DNA from: Shinella yambaruensis
GTDB taxonomy: Bacteria; Pseudomonadota; Alphaproteobacteria; Rhizobiales; Rhizobiaceae
Length of the DNA stretch: 64,000 nucleotides
Reading direction: 5' to 3'
NCBI RefSeq assembly: GCF_022899355.1
Contig: NZ_JALJCK010000006.1
Coordinates: forward strand, 310,001 to 374,000
Below the pieces are notes generated by a model. The model was not told the origin of the DNA. It made no database searches and worked only from the letters and a program-made list of their open reading frames with translations. The first letter of the stretch is position 1, and each line of letters opens with the position of its first letter. Shown here piece after piece: positions 49,031-58,620 of this stretch. The translations under genes were made by a program, and so were the position numbers.

Positions 49031-49689
49031 GGGCCTACCCTGCCAGCGCTCGTGGCGTACTTATTAACAGAACAAAATCGAGATTCACTCTTTATTCATG
49101 TTTGGAGGGAAGATCGAGCCTTCCCCTAAAAAAAGAATGGTCCCACAGCGTTTTTTCCCCGCTTCATTCGGAGGGTGTGTCCGCCAGGCAACTGGAGCAT
49201 TTGCCCAGGGCTCCCGTCTTTGCTCGTCACGCGCAAGCGGGTGGTTGTGGCTGCGCGATCAGGTTGCGCCACGGCATTTCCCCGGAATCCTCGTCTTCGC
49301 GACATATTTTCCTGAAAAATGCTGCGAGCGCGAACATTATTTTCTGATTCGAATTGTCACACAAATCCGGCAGTAATTTATTCCAAAATTCTGCGGATTC
49401 CATTGACAAGGAAGGAAGAGCCGCTTATGTGTTGGAGCATCGCATGAGGACCGAATGCGTTTTATCCCGGTCCACTCTGACGCGTCCATTTTAGAGCGTC
49501 AGCGCCAACAAGAGGGAGTGTGTCATGTACGATATCAACTGCATCGCCTCCGTGCGTGTGGCGTACTCCTGTCGTGAAACGATTACAGGGAAAGCGCATA
49601 CGGCCCTCTGCCGAATGTGATCTGACGTCCCTCTTCGATTTTAGCGCAAGATTTGAATGAGCTGTGCCTTCGGTGCGGCAGGAGTTGTT
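49031..49689. other. Intergenic region, no supported gene
   Basis: About 660 nt, AT-richer. One short frame (49525-49620) with GAGGGAG upstream would give a 31-residue peptide and may be nothing. No tRNA or repeats seen. Confidence 0.45.
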
Positions 49690-49908
49690 ATGCAAAAGCA
49701 GGTTATCGAAATCGGTGGTGAGGCCGTCGGCGTCGTCGTTCCCGATGAGGATCGGCTGAAGTTCGTGGCTGTCAAATATTCCGTGTGGGATCTGGATTCC
49801 CAGCGCTTCTCCTCGGCAGACGAGGCGCGCGTGGCGATCCGCCGTCTCCTCAACGATCCGTCCGCCTCCACGCGGGCGATGTCGTCGGCCCGTATCGCGG
49901 CCGCCTGA
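49690..49908 (+). CDS. Small conserved-looking protein, 72 residues
   Basis: MQKQVIEIGGEAVGVVVPDEDRLKFVAVKY opens a beta-rich fold, then SSADEARVAIRRLL. AGGAG precedes the start. This kind of protein is seen in rhizobia, unnamed. A terminator follows. Confidence 0.68.
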   Translation: MQKQVIEIGGEAVGVVVPDEDRLKFVAVKYSVWDLDSQRFSSADEARVAIRRLLNDPSASTRAMSSARIAAA

Positions 49909-49948
49909 GCCCAATCCAGATGATCCGGTGTCCCTGGCACCGGGATCC

Positions 49949-49984
49949 ACCGGCCCCGCCCGCCAGCGGGGCCGGTTTCGTTTT
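49949..49984 (+). terminator. Intrinsic terminator
   Basis: ACCGGCCCCGC pairs with GCGGGGCCGGT, loop CCGCCA, then TTCGTTTT. Ends the small gene upstream. Confidence 0.8.
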
Positions 49985-50063
49985 GTGGACAGTGCATTCA
50001 CCGGGCGGCGGCTGGCGCGGGGCGCCGAATGCTGGTTGTGTAGCCCGCGAAAGGAGGTGCCCC

Positions 50064-51620
50064 ATGGTTAGTGGCATCCATCATATCACGGCGATTACCC
50101 GGAAGATCCAGGCGAACGTCGATTTCTACGTGGGCTTTCTCGGCCTGCGCCTCGTCAAGCGCACGGCGGGTTACGAGGACGCCGACCAGCTTCACCTCAT
50201 CTATGGCGATGCGGCGGCCAGCCCCGGCTCGCTGGTCACCTTCCTTGCCTGGGAGGACGGGTCGCCCGGCCGCGTCGGCCTTGGCCAGCCCGCCGAGATC
50301 GCCCTTGCCATCAAGCCGGAGGCGATCGGCTTCTGGCTGACGCGCGCGCTGACGCAGAACATCGCGACGAGCGGCCCGGCGCAGGAGTTCGGCGAACCCG
50401 TGCTCCGGCTGAAGGATCCGGACGGCATCATCGTCAAGCTCGTCGGCGAGGCCGATGTGGACGGCCCGGCGCCCCATGTCACGAAGGACATTGCGGCGGC
50501 CGACGCCGTCCAGCGCATCCGCGGCGCGACGATCTTCTCCGAGAAGCCGGCCGAGACGGCAGCCTTCATCGCCGGTCATTTCGGCTATCGGACGGTGGCG
50601 GCGGCGAATGGCATTACCCGGCTCTCGGGCGAAGCGGCCGACGTGCTCGACATTCGCGATGCGAGCGGCTTCTGGACATCCGCGCCCGGCGCCGGCACGA
50701 TCGACCATGTCGCGCTGCGCGCACCGGACCGCTCCGCCGTGGAGGCGCTCGCCGACCGGCTTGCCAGCGAAGGGGCGGGCGAGACCAACGTGCACGACCG
50801 GAAGTACTTCTATTCGCTCTATGTGCGCGAACCCGGTGGGGCGCTGCTCGAATATGCGACGGACGGCCCCGGCATGACGGTGGATGAACCGCTGGAGGCG
50901 CTTGGCGAGAAACTGTTCGTGCCCCGGCATTTTCGCGCCGAGCCGGAGGATGTCCGGGCGCGGCTTCCCCAGTTCTCCCTGCCGGGAGAAGAGCGCATGA
51001 GCGAGCGGGACCTGCCCTTCGTCCACCGGGTGCACCGGCCGGAAACCCCTGATGGCGCCGCCATCGTGCTCCTGCACGGCACCGGCGGCAACGAGGCGAG
51101 CCTTCTGCCTTTCGGAACGAAGCTCGCGCCCGATGCCGTGCTGCTCAGCCCGCGTGGCCGCAGTCTCGACGAGGGCTATCCGCGCTTCTTTCGCCGGCTG
51201 ACCGTGACGACCTTCGACCAGAGGGACATTGCGGATGAGGCGGAAGCCTTCGCGGCCTTCATGGAAGGGGCGAACGCGGCCTACGGGCTCGACCCGGACA
51301 GGACGCTGTTCGTCGGCTATTCGAACGGCGCGAACATGATCGGCGCGATCATGCTGCTGCATCCCGGCATCATCCGCAACGCGGTGCTGCTGCGCGGCAT
51401 GAACGTGCTGGAAACCGTGCCGGAGGCGGACCTTTCGGGGGCGAACGTGCTGATGCTCACCGGTCGGTCGGATCCCTACGGCGCCTATGCCGGCGAACTC
51501 GAGGCGCATCTGAAGGCGGCCGGCGCATCGGTCGAGAACCGGCTGCTTGCCGCCGGTCACGACATCGGCCCGGCGGACCTGGAAGCCGCCAGGGCCTACC
51601 GGGAACGCATCCTCGGCTGA
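50064..51620 (+). CDS. Ring-cleaving dioxygenase fused to alpha/beta hydrolase (MhqO-MhqD type)
   Basis: A 518-residue protein. Residues 1-311 are a two-module VOC dioxygenase of MhqO type (GIHHITAITRKIQANVDFY; later LEYATDGPGMTVDEPLEALG); residues 312-518 a carboxylesterase of MhqD type with LLHGTGGNE, nucleophile S420 in GYSNGA, Asp in LTGRSDPYG and His in AGHDIG. In Bacillus these are separate genes that detoxify hydroquinones. At the joint an ATG (50997) follows GGGAGAAG, so the hydrolase may also be made alone. AAGGAGG precedes the first ATG. Confidence 0.9.
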   Translation: MVSGIHHITAITRKIQANVDFYVGFLGLRLVKRTAGYEDADQLHLIYGDAAASPGSLVTFLAWEDGSPGRVGLGQPAEIALAIKPEAIGFWLTRALTQNIATSGPAQEFGEPVLRLKDPDGIIVKLVGEADVDGPAPHVTKDIAAADAVQRIRGATIFSEKPAETAAFIAGHFGYRTVAAANGITRLSGEAADVLDIRDASGFWTSAPGAGTIDHVALRAPDRSAVEALADRLASEGAGETNVHDRKYFYSLYVREPGGALLEYATDGPGMTVDEPLEALGEKLFVPRHFRAEPEDVRARLPQFSLPGEERMSERDLPFVHRVHRPETPDGAAIVLLHGTGGNEASLLPFGTKLAPDAVLLSPRGRSLDEGYPRFFRRLTVTTFDQRDIADEAEAFAAFMEGANAAYGLDPDRTLFVGYSNGANMIGAIMLLHPGIIRNAVLLRGMNVLETVPEADLSGANVLMLTGRSDPYGAYAGELEAHLKAAGASVENRLLAAGHDIGPADLEAARAYRERILG

Positions 51621-51636
51621 GGCCGGGGCAAAAAAA

Positions 51637-51665
51637 GGGGCGCGTCGCAGGACGCGCCCCTTCTT
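51637..51665. terminator. Bidirectional terminator
   Basis: GGGGCGCGTC pairs with GACGCGCCCC around GCAG, with A-run before and T-rich sequence after. Between convergent genes. Confidence 0.8.
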
Positions 51666-51666
51666 T

Positions 51667-52224
51667 CTATCGCTTGTATTCCGTCACGAAGGCCGAGAAG
51701 CCGGCGATGAAATCACCGAGCTTCTTTTGCGTTGCCTCGTCGGCGATCCGGCCGTCCTCGATGACGCTGCCGGCGCGCGAGACCAGAAGCTTGGCGCCGA
51801 ACCAGGGCACGGTGCCGAGCGTGCGCATGACGGGCAGCCAGGCCTCCTGCGACAGAATCGTGCCGAAATTGCCGGGCGAGGCGCCGGTGATGGCGAAGGG
51901 CTTGCCGCCGAAGACGCGGGCAATGTCGGAGGAGGGGCGGCTCATCCAGTCGATGGCGTTCTTGAAGACGCCGGGAATGCCGTTGTTGTATTCCGGCGTG
52001 AAGAGAACGACGCCGTCCGCCGCCGCCACGAGGTCCTTCAGCCGTGTCACCGCTTCCGGAAGGCCCGCTTCTGCCTCCACGTCGGCGTCATAAAGGGGAA
52101 TGCCGTGGATCGAGCCTTCGGTGATCGTCACACCTTCGGGCGCCATGGCGAGGGCGGCGCGCAGCAGCGCCGTGTTGTAGGAACCCTTGCGCAGGCTCCC
52201 CGAGATTGCCACCAGTTTCGTCAT
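51667..52224 (-). CDS. NADPH-dependent FMN reductase
   Basis: A 185-residue flavodoxin-like reductase: GSLRKGSYNTALL binds the FMN phosphate, TPEYNNGIPGVFKNAIDW is the family signature. Such ChrR/azoreductase-type enzymes reduce quinones by two electrons. Start 52224 has GGAGAG upstream. Its place beside the two dioxygenase genes suggests quinone protection. Confidence 0.93.
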   Translation of the reverse strand: MTKLVAISGSLRKGSYNTALLRAALAMAPEGVTITEGSIHGIPLYDADVEAEAGLPEAVTRLKDLVAAADGVVLFTPEYNNGIPGVFKNAIDWMSRPSSDIARVFGGKPFAITGASPGNFGTILSQEAWLPVMRTLGTVPWFGAKLLVSRAGSVIEDGRIADEATQKKLGDFIAGFSAFVTEYKR

Positions 52225-52259
52225 CCCGACTCTCCTTTCCAAAACATGGGCATAAAAAA

Positions 52260-52290
52260 CCCCGGCGGACGGTTTGTCACGCCGGGGTTT
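52260..52290. terminator. Terminator-like hairpin
   Basis: CCCCGGCG pairs with CGCCGGGG over a 12-nt loop with A-run before and T's after. It ends the second dioxygenase gene (minus strand). Confidence 0.65.
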
Positions 52291-52298
52291 CTTCGGTT

Positions 52299-53252
52299 TC
52301 AGACGAGGGGCTTCAGCCGGGCCTCGATCTGCGCGCGGCGCGGTTCGAGGAAGGGCGGCAGCGACAGGCTCTCGCCCAGCGTTTCAAGCGGCTCGTCCAC
52401 GGCGAAACCGGGGCCGTCCGTGGCGATCTCGAACAGGATGCCGTTCGGCTCGCGGAAATAGAGCGAGCGGAAGTAGAAGCGCTCGACCTCGCCGCTGGAG
52501 GGCAGGCGGAAGCCGCGCAGGCGCTCCGTCCAGGCATGCAGCGCTTCCTCGTCCGGCGCGCGGAAGGCGACGTGGTGCACGGCGCCGGCACCCTGGTGGG
52601 CGACCGGCAGGTCCGGTTCGACTGCGACATGCAGTTCGGCCGCCGGGCCGCCTTCGCCCATCGAGAAGACATGCACGTCGCCCGCGCCGTCCGGATTGGG
52701 ATAGGTCGCGGTTTCCCGCATGTTCATCACCTGGACCAGCACGGCTTCGGTGTTGCGGATATCCGGCACGCTGAGCGTTATGGGGCCGAGGCCCTTGAGC
52801 TGGTGCTCGGCCGGAACCGGGCTTCTAGCCCAGGGATTGGCAGGCGCGCCGGCATCGTCGGCGACAAGACGGAAACGCTGCCCCTCGCCGTCCTCGAAAT
52901 CGAGGCTGGCGCGGCCGCCGACATCACGGATCTCGCCGGCCTTGACCTTCAATTCGCCGAAGCGGGCCTTCCACCATTCGAGCGTCGCAACGCTGGCGAC
53001 GCGCAGGCCGGTGCGCGAGACGCTGTGCGTGCCGCGCCGCTCGTGGCCGACCGGCCAGTCGAAGAAGGTGAGGTCCGTGCCGGGCGAGGCGAGGCCGTCG
53101 GCGTAAAAGAGGTGATAGGCGCTGGTGTCGTCCTGGTTGACGGTCTTCTTGACGAGGCGCAGGCCGAGGACCTGCGTGTAGAAGCGCAGGTTCTCCGGCG
53201 CGTTCGCGGTGATCGCCGTCAGATGGTGGATGCCTGTGAGCTGCAGGGTCAT
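52299..53252 (-). CDS. Ring-cleaving dioxygenase, MhqO type
   Basis: A 317-residue two-module VOC dioxygenase. [36 protein letters not shown] opens it; [21 protein letters not shown] and [23 protein letters not shown] follow, with metal His/Glu visible. About as long as Bacillus MhqO. Start 53252 has GAGGAG upstream. Paralogue of the first half of the fusion gene. Confidence 0.92.
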   Translation of the reverse strand: MTLQLTGIHHLTAITANAPENLRFYTQVLGLRLVKKTVNQDDTSAYHLFYADGLASPGTDLTFFDWPVGHERRGTHSVSRTGLRVASVATLEWWKARFGELKVKAGEIRDVGGRASLDFEDGEGQRFRLVADDAGAPANPWARSPVPAEHQLKGLGPITLSVPDIRNTEAVLVQVMNMRETATYPNPDGAGDVHVFSMGEGGPAAELHVAVEPDLPVAHQGAGAVHHVAFRAPDEEALHAWTERLRGFRLPSSGEVERFYFRSLYFREPNGILFEIATDGPGFAVDEPLETLGESLSLPPFLEPRRAQIEARLKPLV

Positions 53253-53600
53253 GATGAAGCTCCTCTCCCCGGAGACAGTCCGGGATATCTGTGCCGCCCC
53301 GTTGCGAGGCCTTGCGTTGAGGCGAATATCGCCCTTCGCGGGCGGTGCCGGAAGATCGGGGCGGACGAACGGATCGTTCACTTATCCTGAACGGCAACCT
53401 CCATTGCCGCGCCTGCCGGCCGGCGGGCGAGGCCGGGTTCGATTGCTTCGTTCAAATTTTATCCTTTCATAAACCAGCATTCGCTTACGCTGCCGGCCTG
53501 CGAAATGACTTCGTCTCTGTTTCGCCGCGTCCGCCGGCATGTTCCGCCATTTGTGATGACTGCCGCTGCGGACTGTCCCGCGCGGATGGGAGGAGACGTC

Positions 53601-55919
53601 ATGCTGCCGAAGACTGCGACTGCCCGAAACATGTTCGCCATCGTGGCGGCCGGCGTTGCCACGACCGTTGCGACGGCGGGCGTTCTGCTCTTTCTGTCCT
53701 ATCGTGCAGTGGAGGAGCGTTCCATCTCGGAAATGGTCAACGCGGCGGAGGCGAGCGCCGGCGAGGTGGAGACCTACTTTGCGCAGGTCAAGGCGCTGAG
53801 CTGGAACATGCGCTCCGCGCTCTATGCCGTGAAGGCGACGGACGCCCCGAGCCGCGAGACGATGAACGGCATCTTCGACCGCCTGATGGCCGACAATCCC
53901 TTCGCGCTCGGCGTCAGCACCGGCTGGGAGCCGGATGCCTTCGACGGCAAGGATGCGCACTATGTGAACCAGCCCGGACATGACGCCACGGGCCGCTACA
54001 TTCCCTATTTCGTCCGCAACGAGGGCAAGGTCGACATGGTCGCGCTTGTCGACTACGACAAGCCCGGCCCCGGCGACTACTACCAGGTGCCGAAAGCCAC
54101 GGGCAAGGACCTGCTGACGGAGCCCTACAGCTATGTCATCGGCGGCAAGAACGTGCTGATGACCTCCTTCATGGTGCCGCTCGCCTTCGACGGCGTCTTC
54201 AAGGGCGTCACCGGCGTCGATATCGCGCTCGATGCGCTCGCCGCCGACATGGCGAAGCTGAAGCCGCTCGGCGAAGGCTATGTCGCGCTGCTCAGCCAGG
54301 GCGGCAGCATCGTCAGCTACCCGGACTCGGCCTTGCTCGGCAAGGCGCTTGGCGATTCCGGCCTCGACGCGGCGGCCTGGCAGGCGTTGATCGCCAATCC
54401 GGAAAAGGCCATGGAAATCACCGATGCCAACGGCCTCACCTCCGTGGCGGTCGCCGTGCCCGTGCCGCTGGTGCCGGGCACGACCTGGTACACGGTGGTC
54501 GCGGTGCCGAAATCGGTGCTCTTTGCCAATCTGTCGGCGCTTGCCGTCACCTCGATCATCGTGATCGCCATCGCGGCCGGCCTGATGATCGCCATCGGCT
54601 GGCTGCTTGCCGCCCGCTTCCGCAAGCGCCTGGAAACGGTCATCGTCGCGACGAGCGAGATCGCGCAGGGTCGCACGGATGTCGATCTCAGCGAATCCGA
54701 GCGCAAGGACGAGATCGGCGAAATGGCCCGTTCGCTTGCCGTGCTGCGCGATGCCACGCTCGCCAAGATCCGGCTCGAAGGCGAAGCGGAGCAGAACCGC
54801 GCGCTTTCGGAAGACGAGCGCCGCCAGCGTGCCGAGGAAGCGGAAGAACGCGAGCGCCAGACACGCATCGCCGTCGAGGCGCTCGCCGACGGCCTCCAGA
54901 AGCTGGCCGACGGCGACATGACGCATCGCATCGAGCATGCCTTCGCCGGCTCGCTCGATCGCGTCCGCCACGATTTCAACGTCTCGGTCGAAAAGCTGCA
55001 ATCGGCGCTGCGCTCCGTCGGCAGCAACGCCAATGCCATCCAGGCCGGTTCCGCGGAAATCCGCTCGGCCTCCGACGATCTTGCCAAGCGCACCGAGCAG
55101 CAGGCGGCTTCCGTCGAGGAGACCGCGGCGGCGCTGGAGGAGATCACGACCTCGCTCAAGGACGCCACGAAGCGGGCGGAGGATGCCGGCCAGCTCGTCG
55201 AGCGGACCCGCCTCGGCGCCGAAAAATCGGGCGAAGTGGTGCAGCGCGCCGTGAATGCGATGAGCGGCATCGAGAATTCCTCGCGGGAAATCTCCAACAT
55301 CATCGGCGTGATCGACGAGATCGCCTTCCAGACGAACCTGCTGGCGCTGAATGCCGGCGTCGAGGCGGCGCGGGCGGGCGAGGCGGGCAAGGGCTTTGCG
55401 GTCGTCGCGCAGGAAGTGCGCGAGCTCGCCCAGCGCTCCGCCAACGCCGCCAAGGAGATCAAGGCGCTCATCACCAAGTCGGGCGAACAGGTGCATCTCG
55501 GCGTGGCGCTGGTCGGCGAGACGGGCTCGGCGCTGACGGAGATCGTCGACCAGGTGCAGGAGATCGACCAGAACGTCGCGGCGATCGTGCGCTCGGCGCG
55601 CGAGCAGTCGACGGGCCTCAACGAGATCAGCGCGGCGGTGAATTCCATCGACCAGGGCACGCAGAAGAACGCGGCCATGGTGGAGGAGCAGACGGCGGCG
55701 AGCCATGCGCTGGCGACCGAGGCCGCCGCGCTCAACAGCCTGATCGCGCAATTCCGCCTCGGCACCGGCACGACCGTTCGCCCGGTGGTTGCCTCTGCTC
55801 CCGAGCATCGCCCGGCTGCCTCCGGCGCGCGGGCGCTCGGCAACACGCTGGCCCGCGCCTTCGGCGGCGGACAGGCGGCTTCGGCCAATGCGGCGGCGCA
55901 GGACTGGGAAGAGTTCTGA
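53601..55919 (+). CDS. Methyl-accepting chemotaxis protein
   Basis: A 772-residue receptor: TM1 (about 14-35), a periplasmic double-Cache sensor (about 40-310), TM2 (about 315-340), HAMP (about 340-400), an unusual charged second HAMP-like segment, and a signalling domain with hairpin EIAFQTNLLALNAGVEAARAGEAGKGFAVVA. The last residues, DWEEF, are a CheR/CheB-tethering pentapeptide. Start 53601 has GGAGGAG. Cache sensors often bind amino acids or organic acids. Confidence 0.94.
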   Translation: MLPKTATARNMFAIVAAGVATTVATAGVLLFLSYRAVEERSISEMVNAAEASAGEVETYFAQVKALSWNMRSALYAVKATDAPSRETMNGIFDRLMADNPFALGVSTGWEPDAFDGKDAHYVNQPGHDATGRYIPYFVRNEGKVDMVALVDYDKPGPGDYYQVPKATGKDLLTEPYSYVIGGKNVLMTSFMVPLAFDGVFKGVTGVDIALDALAADMAKLKPLGEGYVALLSQGGSIVSYPDSALLGKALGDSGLDAAAWQALIANPEKAMEITDANGLTSVAVAVPVPLVPGTTWYTVVAVPKSVLFANLSALAVTSIIVIAIAAGLMIAIGWLLAARFRKRLETVIVATSEIAQGRTDVDLSESERKDEIGEMARSLAVLRDATLAKIRLEGEAEQNRALSEDERRQRAEEAEERERQTRIAVEALADGLQKLADGDMTHRIEHAFAGSLDRVRHDFNVSVEKLQSALRSVGSNANAIQAGSAEIRSASDDLAKRTEQQAASVEETAAALEEITTSLKDATKRAEDAGQLVERTRLGAEKSGEVVQRAVNAMSGIENSSREISNIIGVIDEIAFQTNLLALNAGVEAARAGEAGKGFAVVAQEVRELAQRSANAAKEIKALITKSGEQVHLGVALVGETGSALTEIVDQVQEIDQNVAAIVRSAREQSTGLNEISAAVNSIDQGTQKNAAMVEEQTAASHALATEAAALNSLIAQFRLGTGTTVRPVVASAPEHRPAASGARALGNTLARAFGGGQAASANAAAQDWEEF

Positions 55920-55942
55920 GCCTTCCCGATGCACCATCCCGA

Positions 55943-55973
55943 AAGGCGGCCCGGTAGGATGGGCCGCCTTTTT
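55943..55973 (+). terminator. Intrinsic terminator
   Basis: AAGGCGGCCC pairs with GGGCCGCCTT around GGTAGGAT, followed by TTT. Ends the chemoreceptor gene. Confidence 0.85.
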
Positions 55974-55974
55974 G

Positions 55975-56464
55975 TTGGATGAAAAAGGCGCACAACGTTT
56001 GTGCGTTGCACACAAATTGGCCATGCCGGCATGGCTGCGCGCCCTGAATTTTAATTAGGTATATCTTTAGTAATATGAAATCATTTTTGTATTTCTTGCG
56101 CCTGTCGATCTGGCACGCTTTCTGCTTTCTCTTCTGCAGGTCCAGAGGGGGCCGAAAGAGAAGCGTCCAACGAATGACGCTCCGATAAAGCCGCCGTGCA
56201 GCCCAGTGGGAACCGGAAAGGTTTCGCGGCCGCCGGCGGCTTTCTTGTCTGCGCGGGGACGGCCGCTGCCGTTAGTGCGCTGAAAAATATGATTTATCAT
56301 ATTCCTCTATCAAGTAATCTTCCCGGGTTGGCTTTTTTGCCGGACTCCGCCACACTCGCCCGCGGCAAGATCGCGTCTCGCAAAGGACGCGGCTTGCCAG
56401 TCAGATCTTCGCGATATAATGAGGACCCACACTAAATGGGTTTTCTGCAACGGTGGAGACGGCA
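55975..56464. other. Intergenic region upstream of the RND operon
   Basis: About 490 nt without a convincing ORF; AT-rich middle. Imperfect dyads around CACAACGTTTGTGCG may be operator sites. No TetR gene is here, unlike many RND operons. Confidence 0.45.
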
Positions 56465-57550
56465 ATGAGCTCAGCGGGAAACAGGGCAGGCGGGGTTCTG
56501 CTGGCGGCGTTGGCGTTTTCTGCCGCCGCCTGGCCGGCTTGGGCCGACAGCGCGGCGCGGCCGGTGCACACCGCCGCCGTGCATTTCGAAGAGCGCGAGC
56601 AGACGGTCACCATAACCGGGGAAGTGGTCGCACGGGTGGAGACGGATCTTTCCTTCCGCGTCGGGGGCCGCATCACCGGCTGGTTCGTCGATGTCGGCGG
56701 CGCGGTCAAGGAAGGCCAGGTGCTGGCGCGGCTCGATCCGGAGGAACAGAACGCCGATGTCGAGGCGGCGGAAGCCGGGGTGCGCGCGGCGGAAGCGCAG
56801 CTCAAGCTCGCCCGCGCCAATTTCGACCGCCAGAAATCCCTGCTGAGCGATGGCATCAGCACTCGCCGCGATTTCGACGACGCCGAAACGGCGCTGCGCA
56901 CGGCGGAAAGCGCCCGCGAAGCGGCGATCGCCCAGCGCGACACGGCGAAGGAGGTGCTGTCCTATACCGAACTGCGCGCGCCCGCCGATGGCATCGTCAC
57001 CGCGCGCCTTGCCGAGACGGGGCAGGTGGCACAGGCGGCGCAGACCATGTTCACCATTGCCGATACCGGCCCGCGCGACGCGGTCTTCGATGTCTACGAA
57101 TCGCTGTTCTTCGCCCAGCCGGCGGAGGACGGCGTGGTCGTCACCCTGCTCAGCGACGACAGGGTGCGCACGACCGGCAATGTGCGCGAGGTCTCGCCGA
57201 CGATCGATGCGCAGACCGGCACGGTGCGCGTCAAGATCGCCATGGACCGCACGCCGCCGGAAATGACGCTCGGCTCCTCGGTCGTCGGCGTCGGTGCGCT
57301 GGCGCCGCGCCGGGTGGCGGTGGTGCCCTGGCAGGCGCTGTCGGCGGGCCTTGACGGCAAGCCGGCGCTGTGGATCGTCGACAAGGCGAACAGCACGGTG
57401 GATCTGCGCCCGGTCGAGGTGCTCTCCTTCGAGACGGGCGCCGCGCTGCTTTCGGGCGGCATCGAGGAGGGGGAGACCTACGTCGCCGACGGCACGAAGC
57501 TGCTCCGGCCCGGCCAGACCGTCAGCGCGATCGAAGGAACCGCCCGATGA
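56465..57550 (+). CDS. RND efflux membrane-fusion protein 1
   Basis: A 361-residue periplasmic adaptor: signal peptide (LLAALAFSAAAWPAWADS), lipoyl half-motif SFRVGGRITGWFVDVGGAVKEGQVLARLD, coiled coil, second lipoyl and beta-barrel (GIVTARLAETGQVAQAAQTMF). ATG with GGAG before. ATGA overlap with the next gene. Confidence 0.93.
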   Translation: MSSAGNRAGGVLLAALAFSAAAWPAWADSAARPVHTAAVHFEEREQTVTITGEVVARVETDLSFRVGGRITGWFVDVGGAVKEGQVLARLDPEEQNADVEAAEAGVRAAEAQLKLARANFDRQKSLLSDGISTRRDFDDAETALRTAESAREAAIAQRDTAKEVLSYTELRAPADGIVTARLAETGQVAQAAQTMFTIADTGPRDAVFDVYESLFFAQPAEDGVVVTLLSDDRVRTTGNVREVSPTIDAQTGTVRVKIAMDRTPPEMTLGSSVVGVGALAPRRVAVVPWQALSAGLDGKPALWIVDKANSTVDLRPVEVLSFETGAALLSGGIEEGETYVADGTKLLRPGQTVSAIEGTAR

Positions 57551-58620
57551 GAAGACCCGTCCTGTTCGCAACGGTCGCCATCGCCGCCGCGGCGCTGGCC
57601 GGCTGCAAGAAGGAAGAGGAAGCCGCCGCGCCGCCGCGCCCGGTCCTCTCCATTGTGGTCGCCCCGACGGCGCTGCCCGGCACGCGCTTTGCCGGCACGG
57701 TGCAGGCGAAGGTGCAGGCCGCGCTCGGCTCGCGCGTTTCCGGCCGCCTCGTCTCGCGCACCGTCCATGTCGGTGATCTCGTGAAGAAGGGCGACGAACT
57801 CGCCGTGCTCGATGCGACGGCCTATGAGCTGGCCGTGCGCTCGGCCCGGGCCGAGCTTTCCAGCGCCGAGGCGACGCTTTCGAGCGCGATCGCCACCGAG
57901 GAGCGGCAGAAGACGCTGCTCCAGTCGAACGCCGCGGCGAGGGCCGCCGTCGAGAGCGCCGAACAGTCGCGCGAGGCGGCCGATGCCGGCCTGACGCGGG
58001 CGAAGACGGCGCTCGTCAAGGCGGAGGAACAGCTTTCCTATACCCGCATCCTCGCCGAATTCGACGGTGTCGTCGTGGCCACCGGCGCCGAGGTGGGACA
58101 GACCGTCTCGCCCGGCGAGGCGATCGTCACGGTGGCGAGGCCCGACGAGCGCGATGCCGTGGTCGACATTCCGGAGACGGCGGAGACCATCGCGCTCGGC
58201 AGCCGCTTCACCGTGTCCCTGCAGATCAATCCCGACGTCACGGTGAAGGGCGCGGTGCGCGAGGTCGCGCCGTCGGCCGATGCCGCCACGCGCACGCGGC
58301 GGGTGAAGATCGCGCTGGAAAACCCGCCGGATACGGTCCGCCTCGGCACGACCATCACCGCCGAGCTCGAGGGGCCGGACCTCACCGCCATCATGATCCC
58401 GCAGACCGCCGTGCTTCAGAAGGACGGCAAGCCGCATGTCTGGCGGGTCGATGGGGAGAAGGGCGAGGTGCATCTAGTGCCGATCGAGACCGGTCCTGCC
58501 GTGGGCCGCGCCCTTCAGGTCGCGGGTGGGCTGAAAGCCGGCGACCGCATCGCCACCGCCGGGGTGAACAGCCTCGAAGAGGGCCAGAAGATCAAGGTTG
58601 AAGACGAGGCAGGCCTATGA
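57547..58620 (+). CDS. RND efflux membrane-fusion protein 2 (lipoprotein)
   Basis: A 357-residue adaptor with lipobox LAGC. Same domain order: ALGSRVSGRLVSRTVHVGDLVKKGDELAVLD, coiled coil, EFDGVVVATGAEVGQTVSPGE. Two adaptors in tandem before one pump are typical of a few alphaproteobacterial systems, maybe as mixed hexamers. Overlaps both neighbours. Confidence 0.93.
   Translation: MRRPVLFATVAIAAAALAGCKKEEEAAAPPRPVLSIVVAPTALPGTRFAGTVQAKVQAALGSRVSGRLVSRTVHVGDLVKKGDELAVLDATAYELAVRSARAELSSAEATLSSAIATEERQKTLLQSNAAARAAVESAEQSREAADAGLTRAKTALVKAEEQLSYTRILAEFDGVVVATGAEVGQTVSPGEAIVTVARPDERDAVVDIPETAETIALGSRFTVSLQINPDVTVKGAVREVAPSADAATRTRRVKIALENPPDTVRLGTTITAELEGPDLTAIMIPQTAVLQKDGKPHVWRVDGEKGEVHLVPIETGPAVGRALQVAGGLKAGDRIATAGVNSLEEGQKIKVEDEAGL

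Noticed and set aside
49525-49620. 31-codon peptide with GAGGGAG upstream
   Set aside because: Too short to support from sequence alone.
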